Positions 7,786-16,204 are shown, numbered from the stretch's first letter. The stretch is DNA of 64,000 nucleotides from G963674955 sp963674955 (GCA_963674955.2 CAXXKR010000001.1:868001-932000), one strand, 5' to 3'. The notes: generated from the letters alone by a model not told the origin. Numbers and translations: made by a program.

Positions 7786-8928
7786 ATGAAAAGAATGTTG
7801 CAACTTATCGCGGTTATGATGTTGATCCTTGGTCTGGCGGTCACCGCGCAGGCCAACGAGCCGATCAAGATCGGCGCACTCTACAACCTGACGGGCGGAA
7901 TGAGTTCAATCGACGCTCCCTCCCTGAACGGCGCGAAACTCCAGGCCAAGCTGATCAACGAGGCCGGCGGACTGCTCGGCGGTCGCCAGATCGAGATCAT
8001 CGGCGTGGACACCAAGACCGATCAGAAGGATTCGGCCATCGGAGCCAAGAAAGTGCTCAGCGAAGGCATCGTCGCGGGCATCGGATATTCCGACCCGGCC
8101 TTTGTGCTGCCGTCGGCTCCCCTGTTCCAGAAAAAGGGCATTCCCTTTGTCACTTCCGGCGCGACCCTGCCGACCCTGCCAGCCATGATCGGCGACTGCA
8201 TGTTCATGACCCCCTTTGGCGACGACGACCAGTCCTTCGCCATCGCGGACTTTGCCGTGAACACTCTGGGCGTGAAAAAGATCGCCGTCTGGACCGACAA
8301 CTCCATGGACTTCACCAAGACCATGTCCAAGTTCTTCAAGCAGAGGGCCAAGGAAAACGGCGCCGAGATCGTTCTTGAAGACTTCTTCATGATGGGCGAC
8401 AAGGATTTCTCCGCCCAGATCGCACGTCTCAAGGGCGCGGGCGCGGACGCCGTGTTCATCGCCTCCATTCCCAACGAGGCGGGCCTGACCGTCAAGCAGA
8501 TTCGCGAAGCGGGCCTGAACCTGCCCATCATCTCCGGCGACGGTTTCGACACCGAGCTGGTTTCCACGGTTCCCGGCGAAAAGCTGGCCAACGAGGTGTA
8601 TTTTTCCACTCACACCTACCGTGAAGACACCCGTCCCGAGGTCCTGGCCTTTATCGACGCCTACACCAAGGAATACGGCCACGGTCCCGAGAACGCCTTT
8701 GCCGCTCTGGGCTTCGACTCCATAGGCCTGGTGGCCGACGCCATCACCCGCGCCGGTTCCGCCGAGCCCGCCGAGATCAAGAAGGCCCTGGCCGCCACCA
8801 AGGGCTACAAGGCCGTCACCGGCGCAATCACCTATTCCCGTCCTTCGGGCGTGCCGGTCAAGGGCGTGTCCATCATCAGCGTCAAGGGCGGCAAGTACAA
8901 GGTCGAGAACGTCTGGTTCCCAAAATAA
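7786..8928 (+). CDS. livK: Branched-chain/amide-type ABC importer, periplasmic substrate-binding protein
   Basis: 380 residues with a cleavable signal peptide (1-23, ending AQA). A type I periplasmic-binding fold follows: PIKIGALYNLTGGMSSID, then AGGLLGGRQIEIIGVDTKTD typical of Peripla_BP_6. ATG 7786 has AGGAGG nine bases upstream. It presents the ligand to LivHM. The ligand cannot be read from sequence: family members bind branched-chain amino acids, urea, short amides or other amino acids, and the two downstream amidohydrolases hint at an amide. A terminator follows at 8957. Confidence 0.9.
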   Translation: MKRMLQLIAVMMLILGLAVTAQANEPIKIGALYNLTGGMSSIDAPSLNGAKLQAKLINEAGGLLGGRQIEIIGVDTKTDQKDSAIGAKKVLSEGIVAGIGYSDPAFVLPSAPLFQKKGIPFVTSGATLPTLPAMIGDCMFMTPFGDDDQSFAIADFAVNTLGVKKIAVWTDNSMDFTKTMSKFFKQRAKENGAEIVLEDFFMMGDKDFSAQIARLKGAGADAVFIASIPNEAGLTVKQIREAGLNLPIISGDGFDTELVSTVPGEKLANEVYFSTHTYREDTRPEVLAFIDAYTKEYGHGPENAFAALGFDSIGLVADAITRAGSAEPAEIKKALAATKGYKAVTGAITYSRPSGVPVKGVSIISVKGGKYKVENVWFPK

Positions 8929-8956
8929 GGGAACCTGTCCATAGCAAGTAACCTGA

Positions 8957-8989
8957 GGCCCCGCCCGTGTTAGGCGGGCGGGGCCTTTT
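8957..8989 (+). terminator. Rho-independent terminator after the substrate-binding protein gene
   Basis: Eleven-base perfect stem GGCCCCGCCCG/CGGGCGGGGCC (8957-8967 with 8975-8985), 7-base loop, then TTTT. It may partly separate the abundant binding-protein transcript from the downstream enzymes. Confidence 0.8.
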
Positions 8990-9086
8990 GAATGGGATTT
9001 CACCGGTTATTCGCCGGAAGCGGAACCATGCGCAAGGATAGCGGTTTGCGTCCGCTTGAATTCATGACCGGTACAAGGGGGTTGTC

Positions 9087-9836
9087 ATGAAGAAAATTCG
9101 TCTTGAGGAACACAATCAGCATAGTTTTCAGGAAGCCGGGATAGACAAGCTTTTTCTGCCCATCGGCTCCTGCGAATGCCACGGAGAACACCTGCCCTAC
9201 GGTTGCGATTCGTACGTATGCCATCAGATCGCACTGGATCTGGCCGAACGGCTGGACGACGCGGTGGTCGCGCCGCCGCTCTGGTTTGGCATGAGCCAGC
9301 ACTACCGCCACCAGCCCATGTGCCTGTCCCTGTCCAACGACACGGTCATCCGTGTGGTCACGGAACTCCTTGAGTCCGCAGCATTTTGGGGACTTAACAA
9401 GGTGCTCATCGTCAACGGCCACGACGGCAACATCGCGCCCATTGAGATCGCGGCCCGCGATTTCAAGGTCAAGAATCCCGATTTCGGGCTGGCCGTGCTG
9501 GACGCATGGTGGGTCACCGCCGGAAGCCTGCTGCCCAAGGACACCTTTGAGGTTTGGGACGGCCTGGGCCACGGAGGAGAGGGCGAGACCTCCATCGGTC
9601 TGTCCATGTTTCCCGATCTTTGCGACGTGAGCCGCGCCAAGGGACAGATTCCGGAAATGGACGACAACGTCAAGCTCATCTGGAATTTCGAGGAATTGAC
9701 CAAGTTCGGCGCCAGCGGCGACCCGACCAAGGCCACGGCTGAAAAAGGCGATGCCATGAGGTCTGTCCTCGTGGAGTATCTCGAAGGCTTCATCAAGCGC
9801 ATGGACGCGCAGAACTGGCGTTATGTCGTCAAGTAG
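9087..9836 (+). CDS. Creatininase-family amidohydrolase
   Basis: 249-residue creatininase/MftE-like metal-dependent amidase. Metal-site motifs are in place: GSCECHGEHLPYGCDS (Glu30, His32, Asp41), the NGHDGN loop, and GHGGEGETS with the later His/Glu ligands. Family members open cyclic or acyclic amides (creatinine, mycofactocin precursor, 2-amino-5-formylamino-pyrimidine). There is no mycofactocin or riboflavin gene nearby. Position between a liv-type importer and an asparaginase suggests catabolism of an imported amide. The stop overlaps the asparaginase start by 14 bp. Confidence 0.88.
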   Translation: MKKIRLEEHNQHSFQEAGIDKLFLPIGSCECHGEHLPYGCDSYVCHQIALDLAERLDDAVVAPPLWFGMSQHYRHQPMCLSLSNDTVIRVVTELLESAAFWGLNKVLIVNGHDGNIAPIEIAARDFKVKNPDFGLAVLDAWWVTAGSLLPKDTFEVWDGLGHGGEGETSIGLSMFPDLCDVSRAKGQIPEMDDNVKLIWNFEELTKFGASGDPTKATAEKGDAMRSVLVEYLEGFIKRMDAQNWRYVVK

Positions 9837-10821
9837 CAAAAAGGAAATAGCCGTCTTCTTCACCGGCGGCACCATAGGCATGAACCAGCGGGAAGACGGT
9901 TCCGGAGTTGTCCCCGGCGACAACTTCGGCCGCCTGCTGGACGGCCTTTCGCCCCATTCCGACCTGGGCATCAGGCCGGTCATGTGGTCCAACCTGCCCA
10001 GTCCGCACATGGGGCCGGAGAACATGCTGCAACTGGCCCGGGATATCGACGAGGCCCTTTCCGGAGATCATGTGCATGGGGCCGTTGTCCTGCACGGCAC
10101 GGACCTGCTGGTGGAGACCTCCTTTGTCCTTGATCTTGTCCTGAAGTCGCCCAAGCCCGTGGTCACCACAGGCTCCATGCGCCACCTCGGAGAGGCGGGC
10201 TACGACGGCATTCGCAATCTAAGGAACGGCATTCTGGTCTGTCTGGCAATGCATGATTCGAGCGAAGTGCTGATCCAGATGGCGGACTGGCTGTTTACGG
10301 CCACGGACGGGGTCAAGATGGATTCCCTGGCCGTGGACCCCATGTCCGGGCAAAGGCTCGGCAGCGTCGGCCGAGTCACCGGCGACGAGGTCCGCTTCAC
10401 ACGCGACACCTTGATCAGCCGCCCTGTGCTGCCTTTCGAGGTCGGCGACGTGTCCGCCTTTGTTCCGCTCATCACCTGCTTTCCGGGGATGGACGGCACA
10501 ATGGTTCGCGCGGTGGTTGCCGCCGGAGCCAGGGGGATCGTGGTCGAGGCTTTCGGAGCGGGCAATGTTCCTCCCATGATGGAGGACGCCGTGGTGGAAG
10601 CCATGGCGCAGGGCGTGTCCGTGGTCCTGGCCACCCGCTGCATCCGGGGCGGGGTTTGGCCCCTTTACGGATACAAGGGCGGGGCCGCCAGCCTTTTGGG
10701 CAAGGGCGTCATATCCGCCGGTTCTCTCAGCGGAACAAAGGCCCAGCTTCTGCTCAAGATCGCCCTTGGCAACTCCTGCCCGGAAAAGCTGCTGCCTGAA
10801 CTCTTTGCCAGGGGAGCGTGA
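9823..10821 (+). CDS. Asparaginase/glutaminase-family amidohydrolase
   Basis: 332 residues, cytoplasmic (no signal peptide). The first active-site motif is FFTGGTIGM with nucleophile Thr14, the second VVLHGTDLLVETS with the catalytic Thr-Asp pair near residue 90. The C-terminal lobe GARGIVVEAFGAGNVPP is typical. Hydrolyses Asn, Gln or a related amide to acid plus ammonia. Translation is coupled to the creatininase gene upstream and the GntR gene downstream, so it belongs to the same catabolic unit. Confidence 0.9.
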   Translation: MSSSSKKEIAVFFTGGTIGMNQREDGSGVVPGDNFGRLLDGLSPHSDLGIRPVMWSNLPSPHMGPENMLQLARDIDEALSGDHVHGAVVLHGTDLLVETSFVLDLVLKSPKPVVTTGSMRHLGEAGYDGIRNLRNGILVCLAMHDSSEVLIQMADWLFTATDGVKMDSLAVDPMSGQRLGSVGRVTGDEVRFTRDTLISRPVLPFEVGDVSAFVPLITCFPGMDGTMVRAVVAAGARGIVVEAFGAGNVPPMMEDAVVEAMAQGVSVVLATRCIRGGVWPLYGYKGGAASLLGKGVISAGSLSGTKAQLLLKIALGNSCPEKLLPELFARGA

Positions 10822-11495
10822 TGAGCAATCCCGCGCCGCCCGTGCTCTGGTTCGCCAACGATGAAGGCAAGTGGCGGATATACAACTGTCTAAAGGATTG
10901 GATTCTTTATACGGAGTTCATGCCCGGCCAGCAGCTCAACGAACGCAACCTGGCCAATCATTTCGGCATTTCCCGAACCCCCATGCGCGAGGTGCTGCAA
11001 CTGCTTTGCTACCAGGGGCTGCTGGTCATCAAGCCCCGGCAGGGCGTGTTCGTGGCGCCCATCGAGCCGGAGCGCATCCGGGAAACCTTCGAGGTGCGCC
11101 TGCCCCTGGAAACCACGGTCGCCCGGCTTGCCGCCCGGCGCGCCCAGCCTGAGGACGTGCAAAAGCTCTATGAATTGGCAGAATTGTCCCAGGAAGCCTT
11201 GAGGACCTGCGAGTACGAGCAGGTCATCCGACTTGACGCCGCCTTTCACGACGCCCTGGCCAAGGCGGCCCGGAACATGGTGCTGCGTCAGACCCGCGAA
11301 TCGCTGCACAACATCTGCCTGCGCTACTGGTTTCTCATTCTGGACCGCTACAAGCCGGACATCGAAGACATCGACGCCCATGTCCGGCTCACCTCGGCAA
11401 TCGAGAGACAAGATTCCGATCTTGCCGCGAGAATCCACGGCAGGCATGTGGAAAGCTTTGTCCGCCTGCTGGACGAGGAGCATCCTGCAAAATGA
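10821..11495 (+). CDS. GntR-family transcriptional regulator (FadR/FCD subfamily)
   Basis: 224 residues: winged HTH at about 20-85 (LNERNLANHFGISRTPMREV, then GLLVIKPRQGVFVAP) and an all-helical FCD ligand domain from about 90, with the metal/ligand residues Asp and His in RLDAAFHDALAK, and HVRLTSAI, HVESF later. ATG 10821 has GGGGAG five bases upstream; GTG 10818 is an alternative. Last gene of the liv-amidase operon, so autoregulation and substrate sensing through the 4287-4298 palindrome are likely. Confidence 0.9.
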   Translation: MSNPAPPVLWFANDEGKWRIYNCLKDWILYTEFMPGQQLNERNLANHFGISRTPMREVLQLLCYQGLLVIKPRQGVFVAPIEPERIRETFEVRLPLETTVARLAARRAQPEDVQKLYELAELSQEALRTCEYEQVIRLDAAFHDALAKAARNMVLRQTRESLHNICLRYWFLILDRYKPDIEDIDAHVRLTSAIERQDSDLAARIHGRHVESFVRLLDEEHPAK

Positions 11496-11519
11496 TGTAG
11501 GTTGTTTCTTGCGGGCGGT

Positions 11520-12660
11520 TCAGTGCAGGCTTTCTGAAGGCTCGACGCCGCTAATCCGCTGGGCAATCCTTTCAAGCATGTTCCTGAATTCCATTATGTC
11601 CATGGGTTTTGACAGGTATTCGTCCATCCCCGCCTCGAGAATTTTCTTTTTGTCTCCGGCCATGGCGTAGGCCGTCAGGGCCACAATGGGAATGTTAAGC
11701 TTGCCAGGTCCGGCCTCGCCGTTGCGGATGGCCCTGGTCGCCTCCAAGCCGTTCATCCCCGGCATCTGGATGTCCATCAGGATCATGTCGAACTCGTTGC
11801 CGCGCAGCAGTTCCAACACTTCTTCCCCGTTTGTCGCCGTGGCCACGGAGTAGTTGTTCTTTTCAAGGAGTTTCACCAGGGCCAGAAGGTTTGCATGGTC
11901 GTCTTCAGCCACGAGCACTTTCATGGGAGGAGTGTCGATGTCGGTGATCAGAGGGTTGCTGTCGATCTTGGCGGGGTCATCCGCAGACCGTTCAAAGGTC
12001 AGGTGAAAGTGGAAGGTCGTGCCCGTCCCGACTTCGCTTGCCACGGATATCCCCCCACCCATGAGAGCCACCAGACTTTTCACGATGGGCAGGCCCAGCC
12101 CGGCCCCCTGGTATTTTCGTGTGTAGCCCTGGTCGGCCTGGGTAAATGTCTTGAACAGATAATCCAGCCGGTTGTCGTCAATGCCTATCCCGGTGTCGGA
12201 CACCGTGAACAGGATTCGGCACTTGCCGGGCTGATTGCAGGGCATGGAAAAGGCGTCCACGCCCACTTTGCCTGTCTCGGTGAACTTGATGGCATTGCCC
12301 ACGAGATTGTTCAGTATCTGCATCAGGCGCGTGCTGTCGCCCAGGAGTGTCTTGGGAATTTTTTCGTCCACGTGAAGTTTGAGGGCAAGGCCTTTTTGTT
12401 CGCATTGAGTCCGAAAAAGCTGCTCCACAAGGTCCATCGTTTCGGTCAGGCTGAAGGGGGACTTCTCTATGGTCAGTTTGTTTGCTTCGATCCTGGTCAG
12501 TTCCAGGATGTCGCCCAAAAGGTTGGTGAGGCGGGTGGCGGACTGGATGGCGTTGTCGACGTATTCCCTTTGCTCCGAGTCAAGGTCGGTCGAGCATTGA
12601 CAACGTCCTGCCTGTCTGTTTGCCGGGCCGGTCCAGATGAACTTTTTTTGGAGAGTTAGG
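11520..12660 (-). pseudogene. 5'-truncated hybrid histidine kinase/response regulator remnant
   Basis: The reading frame starts in mid-domain. It reads DLDSEQREYVDNAIQSATR (second half of a HisKA domain), then a complete HATPase_c (NLVGNAIKFTETG, DTGIGI, GAGLGLPIVKSLV) and a receiver domain (VLVAEDDHANLL, phospho-Asp in MILMDIQMPGMNG, Lys in YLSKPMD). The H-box with the phospho-accepting His and all sensor sequence are absent, and upstream codons from about 12660 match nothing in the family and have no start with a ribosome site. Probably left by a deletion or rearrangement. Confidence 0.75.
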
Positions 12661-12690
12661 ACATATCATAACTTCCATATTTTTTTGTAT

Positions 12691-12738
12691 ATAAAAAAAG
12701 ATGAAAGGTCGGTCCCCCGCCAAAAAGGAGAGGGACCG
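12691..12738 (-). terminator. Candidate terminator of the sigma/DUF3106 operon
   Basis: Stem CGGTCCC/GGGACCG (12710-12716 with 12732-12738), followed on the minus strand about 10 bases later by TTTTTTT. The tract is further from the stem than ideal. A second small hairpin CGGGAC-GATT-GTCCCG lies at 12750-12765. Confidence 0.5.
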
Positions 12739-12777
12739 ATGATGGCTTTCGGGACGATTGTCCCGGCGAGGGCGGGG

Positions 12778-13341
12778 CTATTTCTTGCCGGACTTTTGTG
12801 AGGGTCCTTTTCCGCCGTTGTTGTTCTGCCAACGCTGCTTCATCTTTTGCCGCTGCTCCGGAGTCGTTTCCTTCCAGCGTTGTCGAGCCTGTTGGCGCTG
12901 TTCAGGGGTTGTGTTTTCCCAGCGTTTTTTGAAGGCTTCGCGTTTTTCCGGCGGCATGTTCCTGAATCGTTCGCGCACTGTCTTGAGCTTTTCCTTTTGT
13001 TCCGGGGACAGCTGCTTGAAGCGTTCATAGCGATCGCGGATTTGCTGCCTTTGCTCCGGAGACATCTCTTTCCATTGGCCTAGGCGTTCCTTGGTCTTGG
13101 CGCGCTGCTCCGGCGACATCTTCATCCAGCGATTCGCGCCCTTGGCCAGCCGTTCCTGCTTTTCGGGTGTCAGGGAGCCCCATTTGTCTTCAAAGGGCTT
13201 GAGCACCTTCTGCTGCTCAGGTGTGAGGTCGCCGAACTCGGCCGCCGGCAAGATGTCCGGCATCAGCATCAACATCACGCAGGCTGCGATCAGGCACAGG
13301 GCCGGCAACAGCCCACGCATCAATGTGCGCTTACTGTTCAT
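12778..13341 (-). CDS. DUF3106 family secreted repeat protein
   Basis: 187 residues from ATG 13341. A signal peptide/membrane segment covers about 1-33 (MRGLLPALCLIAACVMLMLM). The rest is about eight tandem units of 15-18 residues of the type SPEQRxxxxxRxxxWKxM (LTPEQQ, LTPEKQ, MSPEQR twice, LSPEQK, MPPEKR, TTPEQR twice), ending in a basic QNNNGGKG tail. This is the DUF3106 architecture; function is unknown, though Spy/CpxP-like periplasmic helical proteins are structurally comparable. Its start overlaps the stop of the 77-aa gene upstream, within a sigma-factor operon. Confidence 0.82.
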   Translation of the reverse strand: MNSKRTLMRGLLPALCLIAACVMLMLMPDILPAAEFGDLTPEQQKVLKPFEDKWGSLTPEKQERLAKGANRWMKMSPEQRAKTKERLGQWKEMSPEQRQQIRDRYERFKQLSPEQKEKLKTVRERFRNMPPEKREAFKKRWENTTPEQRQQARQRWKETTPEQRQKMKQRWQNNNGGKGPSQKSGKK

Positions 13342-13564
13342 GGCTTTCCCCCTGCGTTCTTTCATTCTCCAGTTCTCCATTTTCCATTTCCGCCATTTCC
13401 AACGGATCGACCCATCCGGTGTCCTCGTCCTCAAACGTGCCGAGAAAGTCCAGCATCTCCATGCTCGGCGATTCTTCTTCCATCGCCTGATTCTGGGCCA
13501 GGATTTGAACCGGTAGCCACAGGAGCAGAAGCGCCGCCCCCATCGCGAGAAATTTCATCTTCAT
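13331..13564 (-). CDS. Small secreted acidic protein of the sigma/DUF3106 operon
   Basis: 77 residues starting at ATG 13562-13564 with GAGGTGG upstream. Signal peptide about 1-24 (FLAMGAALLLLWLPVQILA), then a short acidic domain rich in Glu and Asp (EEESPSMEMLDFLGTFEDED) with a conserved-looking GWVDPLE motif. It overlaps DUF3619 upstream and DUF3106 downstream, so it is translationally coupled to both. No known family; similar small genes sit in sigma/DUF3619/DUF3106 operons. Confidence 0.65.
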   Translation of the reverse strand: MKMKFLAMGAALLLLWLPVQILAQNQAMEEESPSMEMLDFLGTFEDEDTGWVDPLEMAEMENGELENERTQGESHEQ

Positions 13565-13898
13565 TTTTTTCCACCTCGGACAGCCACTGGTAAAATTCAA
13601 TGTCCTCATAAAATTCGATGGACTCCTCGGAAGCGAGGATGTCGAGATCATCCACATACGACTCGTCCACCGGCGTGATCGTCGAGGGCAGCATGAGCGC
13701 AACCGCGATGGCCGCCGCCGCAAGCCCGGCTGCCGGGGTGCCCCAAGCGAGGACTCTGCGCCTGAGCCGCCGCTTGCCGTCAAGGGCCGCGTTGCGCGCC
13801 TGGGCAAGCCGCGACCTGGTCGCTCCGTCGAGGTTTTCCACGGAATCGTCCAAGACACGCCTGACTTGGTCGAGAAATCCTCTTTCCTTGTCCATCAT
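13431..13898 (-). CDS. DUF3619-type putative anti-sigma membrane protein
   Basis: 155 residues. The cytoplasmic N-terminus (FLDQVRRVLDDSVENLDGATRSRLAQAR) is followed by a single transmembrane segment near GLAAAAIAVALMLP and an acidic periplasmic part with FYEDIEFYQWLSE, the DUF3619 hallmark. Starts in an ATGA overlap with the sigma-factor gene, the classic arrangement for an ECF anti-sigma factor. The last 40 or so codons overlap the next gene and look low-complexity. Anti-sigma function is inferred from context. Confidence 0.75.
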   Translation of the reverse strand: MMDKERGFLDQVRRVLDDSVENLDGATRSRLAQARNAALDGKRRLRRRVLAWGTPAAGLAAAAIAVALMLPSTITPVDESYVDDLDILASEESIEFYEDIEFYQWLSEVEKNEDEISRDGGGASAPVATGSNPGPESGDGRRIAEHGDAGLSRHV

Positions 13899-14410
13899 GG
13901 CCAATGATCCCCGATCTTGTCCCGCAGGGCATGCACCGCGCGGGAGTAATGGGTTTTTACCGATCCCTGGGAACAGCCCATGGCCAGGGCCGTGTCTGAG
14001 ACATCCATCTCCTCCCAGGCTCTCAGCAGGAAGGCCTGTTGCTGCCTGACGGGAAGCTCTCCAAGGGCCTGTGAGAGCGCTTCGAAGGCGTTCGAGACCT
14101 TGGCCGAATGTTCCGGGGTGGCCATGTTCCCGTCCGGCAAGTCCTGGATGGGGTCGCCGCCGTCATTGTCTCGACTGAACCACATCCGCCATTTGTTCCT
14201 GACCGATCGTTTCCGGTACAAGTCCTTGATGCGGTTGTTCAGGATGGCGTAAAAGAGCGGTCTCCATTGTTCCCTTGGTTTTTTCGCATATTTGTCCACG
14301 AATTTGAACATGGCGTCCTGAACCAGATCAAGGGCATCGTCCGGGTCGCCGCAGCCCAGAAGCGCCAGGCGGTAGGCCTTGCCCTCTATGGTTTTCAAGA
14401 ATGCTTCCAT
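13895..14410 (-). CDS. ECF-type RNA polymerase sigma factor
   Basis: 171 residues from ATG 14408-14410. Region 2 is DPDDALDLVQDAMFKFVDKYAKK and LFYAILNNRIKDLYRKR; region 4 is LPVRQQQAFLLRAWEEMDVSDTALAMGCSQGSVKTHYSRAVHAL. A start further upstream would have to translate through the hairpin at 14444-14467, so it was rejected. First gene of sigma/DUF3619/77-aa/DUF3106; the set resembles envelope-stress regulons. Confidence 0.9.
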   Translation of the reverse strand: MEAFLKTIEGKAYRLALLGCGDPDDALDLVQDAMFKFVDKYAKKPREQWRPLFYAILNNRIKDLYRKRSVRNKWRMWFSRDNDGGDPIQDLPDGNMATPEHSAKVSNAFEALSQALGELPVRQQQAFLLRAWEEMDVSDTALAMGCSQGSVKTHYSRAVHALRDKIGDHWP

Positions 14411-14443
14411 GTCCTGTTCGTGTCCGGCGTCTTTTGAAAGCGC

Positions 14444-14467
14444 GGGAACCCGCGTGTACGGGTTCCC
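14444..14467 (-). terminator. Hairpin between the repeat-protein gene and the sigma gene
   Basis: Nine-base perfect stem GGGAACCCG/CGGGTTCCC with a 6-base loop, directly after the stop at 14479 on the minus strand. Only a weak T tract follows, so it may act as a partial terminator/attenuator or RNA 3'-end stabiliser. Confidence 0.55.
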
Positions 14468-14478
14468 GGTTTTCATCC

Positions 14479-15006
14479 TTACATGCGGCCTCGCTGGCCA
14501 CCGTTCATGCGGGCGTTATAAGCCCTTTGGCCTCTCCGGTCGACCCTGGCGCCGCCCTGCCCGTTCCAGCGTTGCTGGTTGCCGTTGCGAAAATTTTGCC
14601 CGTTGCGGTCAGCCCTGCGGTCCATGCGGTTGTCGATGCGGCTTCCCTTGCGGTCCATCTTTTGATTGATGCGGTCGCCCTTGTTGTCGAAGCGCCTTTC
14701 AATGCGGTCGCCTTTTCTGTCAAGCTTGGCGTCGATGCGGTTTCCCTTTCTGTCCAGCCTGTTGGCAAGTTTTTGGTTTCCGTTGGCCGCGGCTTGGTCA
14801 GCCCTGTTGTCCAGCCTCTGGTTGATGCGATCACCCTTGGCGTCAAGGCGATCATTGATGCGTTCGCCTCTGGCGTCCATGCGGTTGTCTATCCTGTCGC
14901 CCCTGTTGTCGAACCGGTTCTCGACGCGGTCGCCGGGATCGGCAAAGGCCGCCGTGGTTGTGAAGGCCAGGGCCAGAAACATTGCGGCCATAACGAAATT
15001 CTTCAT
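14479..15006 (-). CDS. Secreted basic repeat protein (RIDxR-type heptad/11-mer repeats)
   Basis: 175 residues. Signal peptide 1-22 (ends AAFA), then about twelve imperfect repeats with the core R(I/L)DNRxDxRGDRI (GDRIDNRMDARGERIN, GDRINQRLDNRAD, GNRIDAKLDRKGDRIE and so on) and an Arg/Asn/Gly-rich tail. Highly charged, probably long helical and periplasmic. AGGAGAG lies eight bases before the ATG. No family with known function is recognised. It is immediately upstream of the ECF sigma operon on the same strand, suggesting it may be a target or partner. Confidence 0.78.
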   Translation of the reverse strand: MKNFVMAAMFLALAFTTTAAFADPGDRVENRFDNRGDRIDNRMDARGERINDRLDAKGDRINQRLDNRADQAAANGNQKLANRLDRKGNRIDAKLDRKGDRIERRFDNKGDRINQKMDRKGSRIDNRMDRRADRNGQNFRNGNQQRWNGQGGARVDRRGQRAYNARMNGGQRGRM

Positions 15007-15171
15007 TTGTGTCTCTCCTTGGGTAAGGTTGTTTTGCGCGTTCTTGAAACTACAAACGGGCCTGACCTCTTTCGGTTGACAGGAAGTTGGCAAAAAAGAG
15101 CCGCACGCAGCTTTTCAAATGGCCTCGCAAAGGTTAATGTGTGGCAATTCTTAATTAATCCAGGAGTTGAA

Positions 15172-16062
15172 ATGAATCGTCCGATTCGCTTTCCCGCTCT
15201 GTTCATTTTGTTGGCCCTTGTTTTGGGCTGTGCCAATGGAACCGCCCTGGACAGGGTTTCGTCCCTTGGCGAGCTTCCGCACTCGACCGTGCAGGTGGAC
15301 GACGCGCAGCTGGCCTACCGTATTCTTGGGCAGGGTGAGCCGCTGCTCATGGTCATGGGCTTTGCCGGGACCATGGATATTTGGGATTTGGAACTGGTTC
15401 GCGAACTGGCTAAAAACAACAGGGTCATCCTCTTCGACAACCGGGGCATGGGCGCTTCCTCCGCCGGATCTCAAAAGCCGAGCATCGCACGTATGGCCGC
15501 CGACAGTGCGGGCCTGCTGGAAGCCGTCGGCATTGAAAAGGCCCATGTGTTCGGCTGGTCCATGGGCGGTCTGATTGCCCAGGAGCTGGCCCTGAACCAC
15601 CCCGGAAAAGTTGACCGGCTGGTGCTCATGGGCACGGCCTGCGGCAGCGAGCCTGTGGCGAAGATCACAAGGGAGCTGCTCGGCATGAGCACCGAGGAGC
15701 TTCTTACACATTTCTTTCCCAAACCCTGGCTGGAAAGGAATCCCGACGCCTTTGAAAGGCTTCCTCGTCCAGGCTCCCCGGCCAAGCCGGAAGCCGTGAT
15801 GGGTCAGGCCGAGGCCATGATGGACTGGCCGGGAACCTGTGACCGCCTCAAGACCCTGGACAAGGAGGTTCTGATTATCTCAGGGCTTCAGGATGACATT
15901 CTTCCGGAATCGTTGAGCGTTGAAATGGCGCAGTTGATCAAGGGTGCGTGGCTGGTGCGCTATGACAATGCTGCCCACTGGCTTCTCTATCAGGGGCCGA
16001 AGTCCCTTGCCCATACGGTTTCCCTGTTTCTGCGGGAACGGGTGGACATGCTCGAGGAATAG
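15172..16062 (+). CDS. Alpha/beta-hydrolase lipoprotein
   Basis: 296 residues. The signal peptide ends in a lipobox LVLGC (Cys near 20), so it is a predicted lipoprotein. The hydrolase fold shows the oxyanion-hole region MGFAGTMDIWD, nucleophile elbow GWSMGG, acid Asp in SGLQDDILP and His in DNAAHWLLYQ. Closest in pattern to Pfam Abhydrolase_1 esterases/lactonases; the substrate is unknown. Divergent from the repeat-protein gene; AGGAG lies eight bases before the ATG. Terminator at 16136. Confidence 0.87.
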   Translation: MNRPIRFPALFILLALVLGCANGTALDRVSSLGELPHSTVQVDDAQLAYRILGQGEPLLMVMGFAGTMDIWDLELVRELAKNNRVILFDNRGMGASSAGSQKPSIARMAADSAGLLEAVGIEKAHVFGWSMGGLIAQELALNHPGKVDRLVLMGTACGSEPVAKITRELLGMSTEELLTHFFPKPWLERNPDAFERLPRPGSPAKPEAVMGQAEAMMDWPGTCDRLKTLDKEVLIISGLQDDILPESLSVEMAQLIKGAWLVRYDNAAHWLLYQGPKSLAHTVSLFLRERVDMLEE

Positions 16063-16135
16063 GGGCGCGGAAAAGAACGCGGTTCTAAAACATCCGGTGG
16101 CGACAAGACGGCGTTTTTTCAATTCGCCAACAAAG

Positions 16136-16164
16136 GCCCGAAGCTCAGGCTCCGGGCTTTTTTT
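16136..16164 (+). terminator. Rho-independent terminator after the hydrolase gene
   Basis: GCCCG/CGGGC and AGC/GCT stem with a one-base mismatch, loop TCAG, then seven T residues (16158-16164). Confidence 0.8.
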
Positions 16165-16204
16165 GCGCTGATTGCGGGAAAACCGACCGGACTGCAAGCC
16201 TCTG

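Noticed and set aside
14401..16062. A 553-codon open frame on the plus strand running from the repeat-protein region into the hydrolase
   Set aside because: Its first half is the antisense image of the RIDxR repeats on the minus strand. The real plus-strand gene is the lipoprotein hydrolase starting at 15172, which has a ribosome site and signal peptide.
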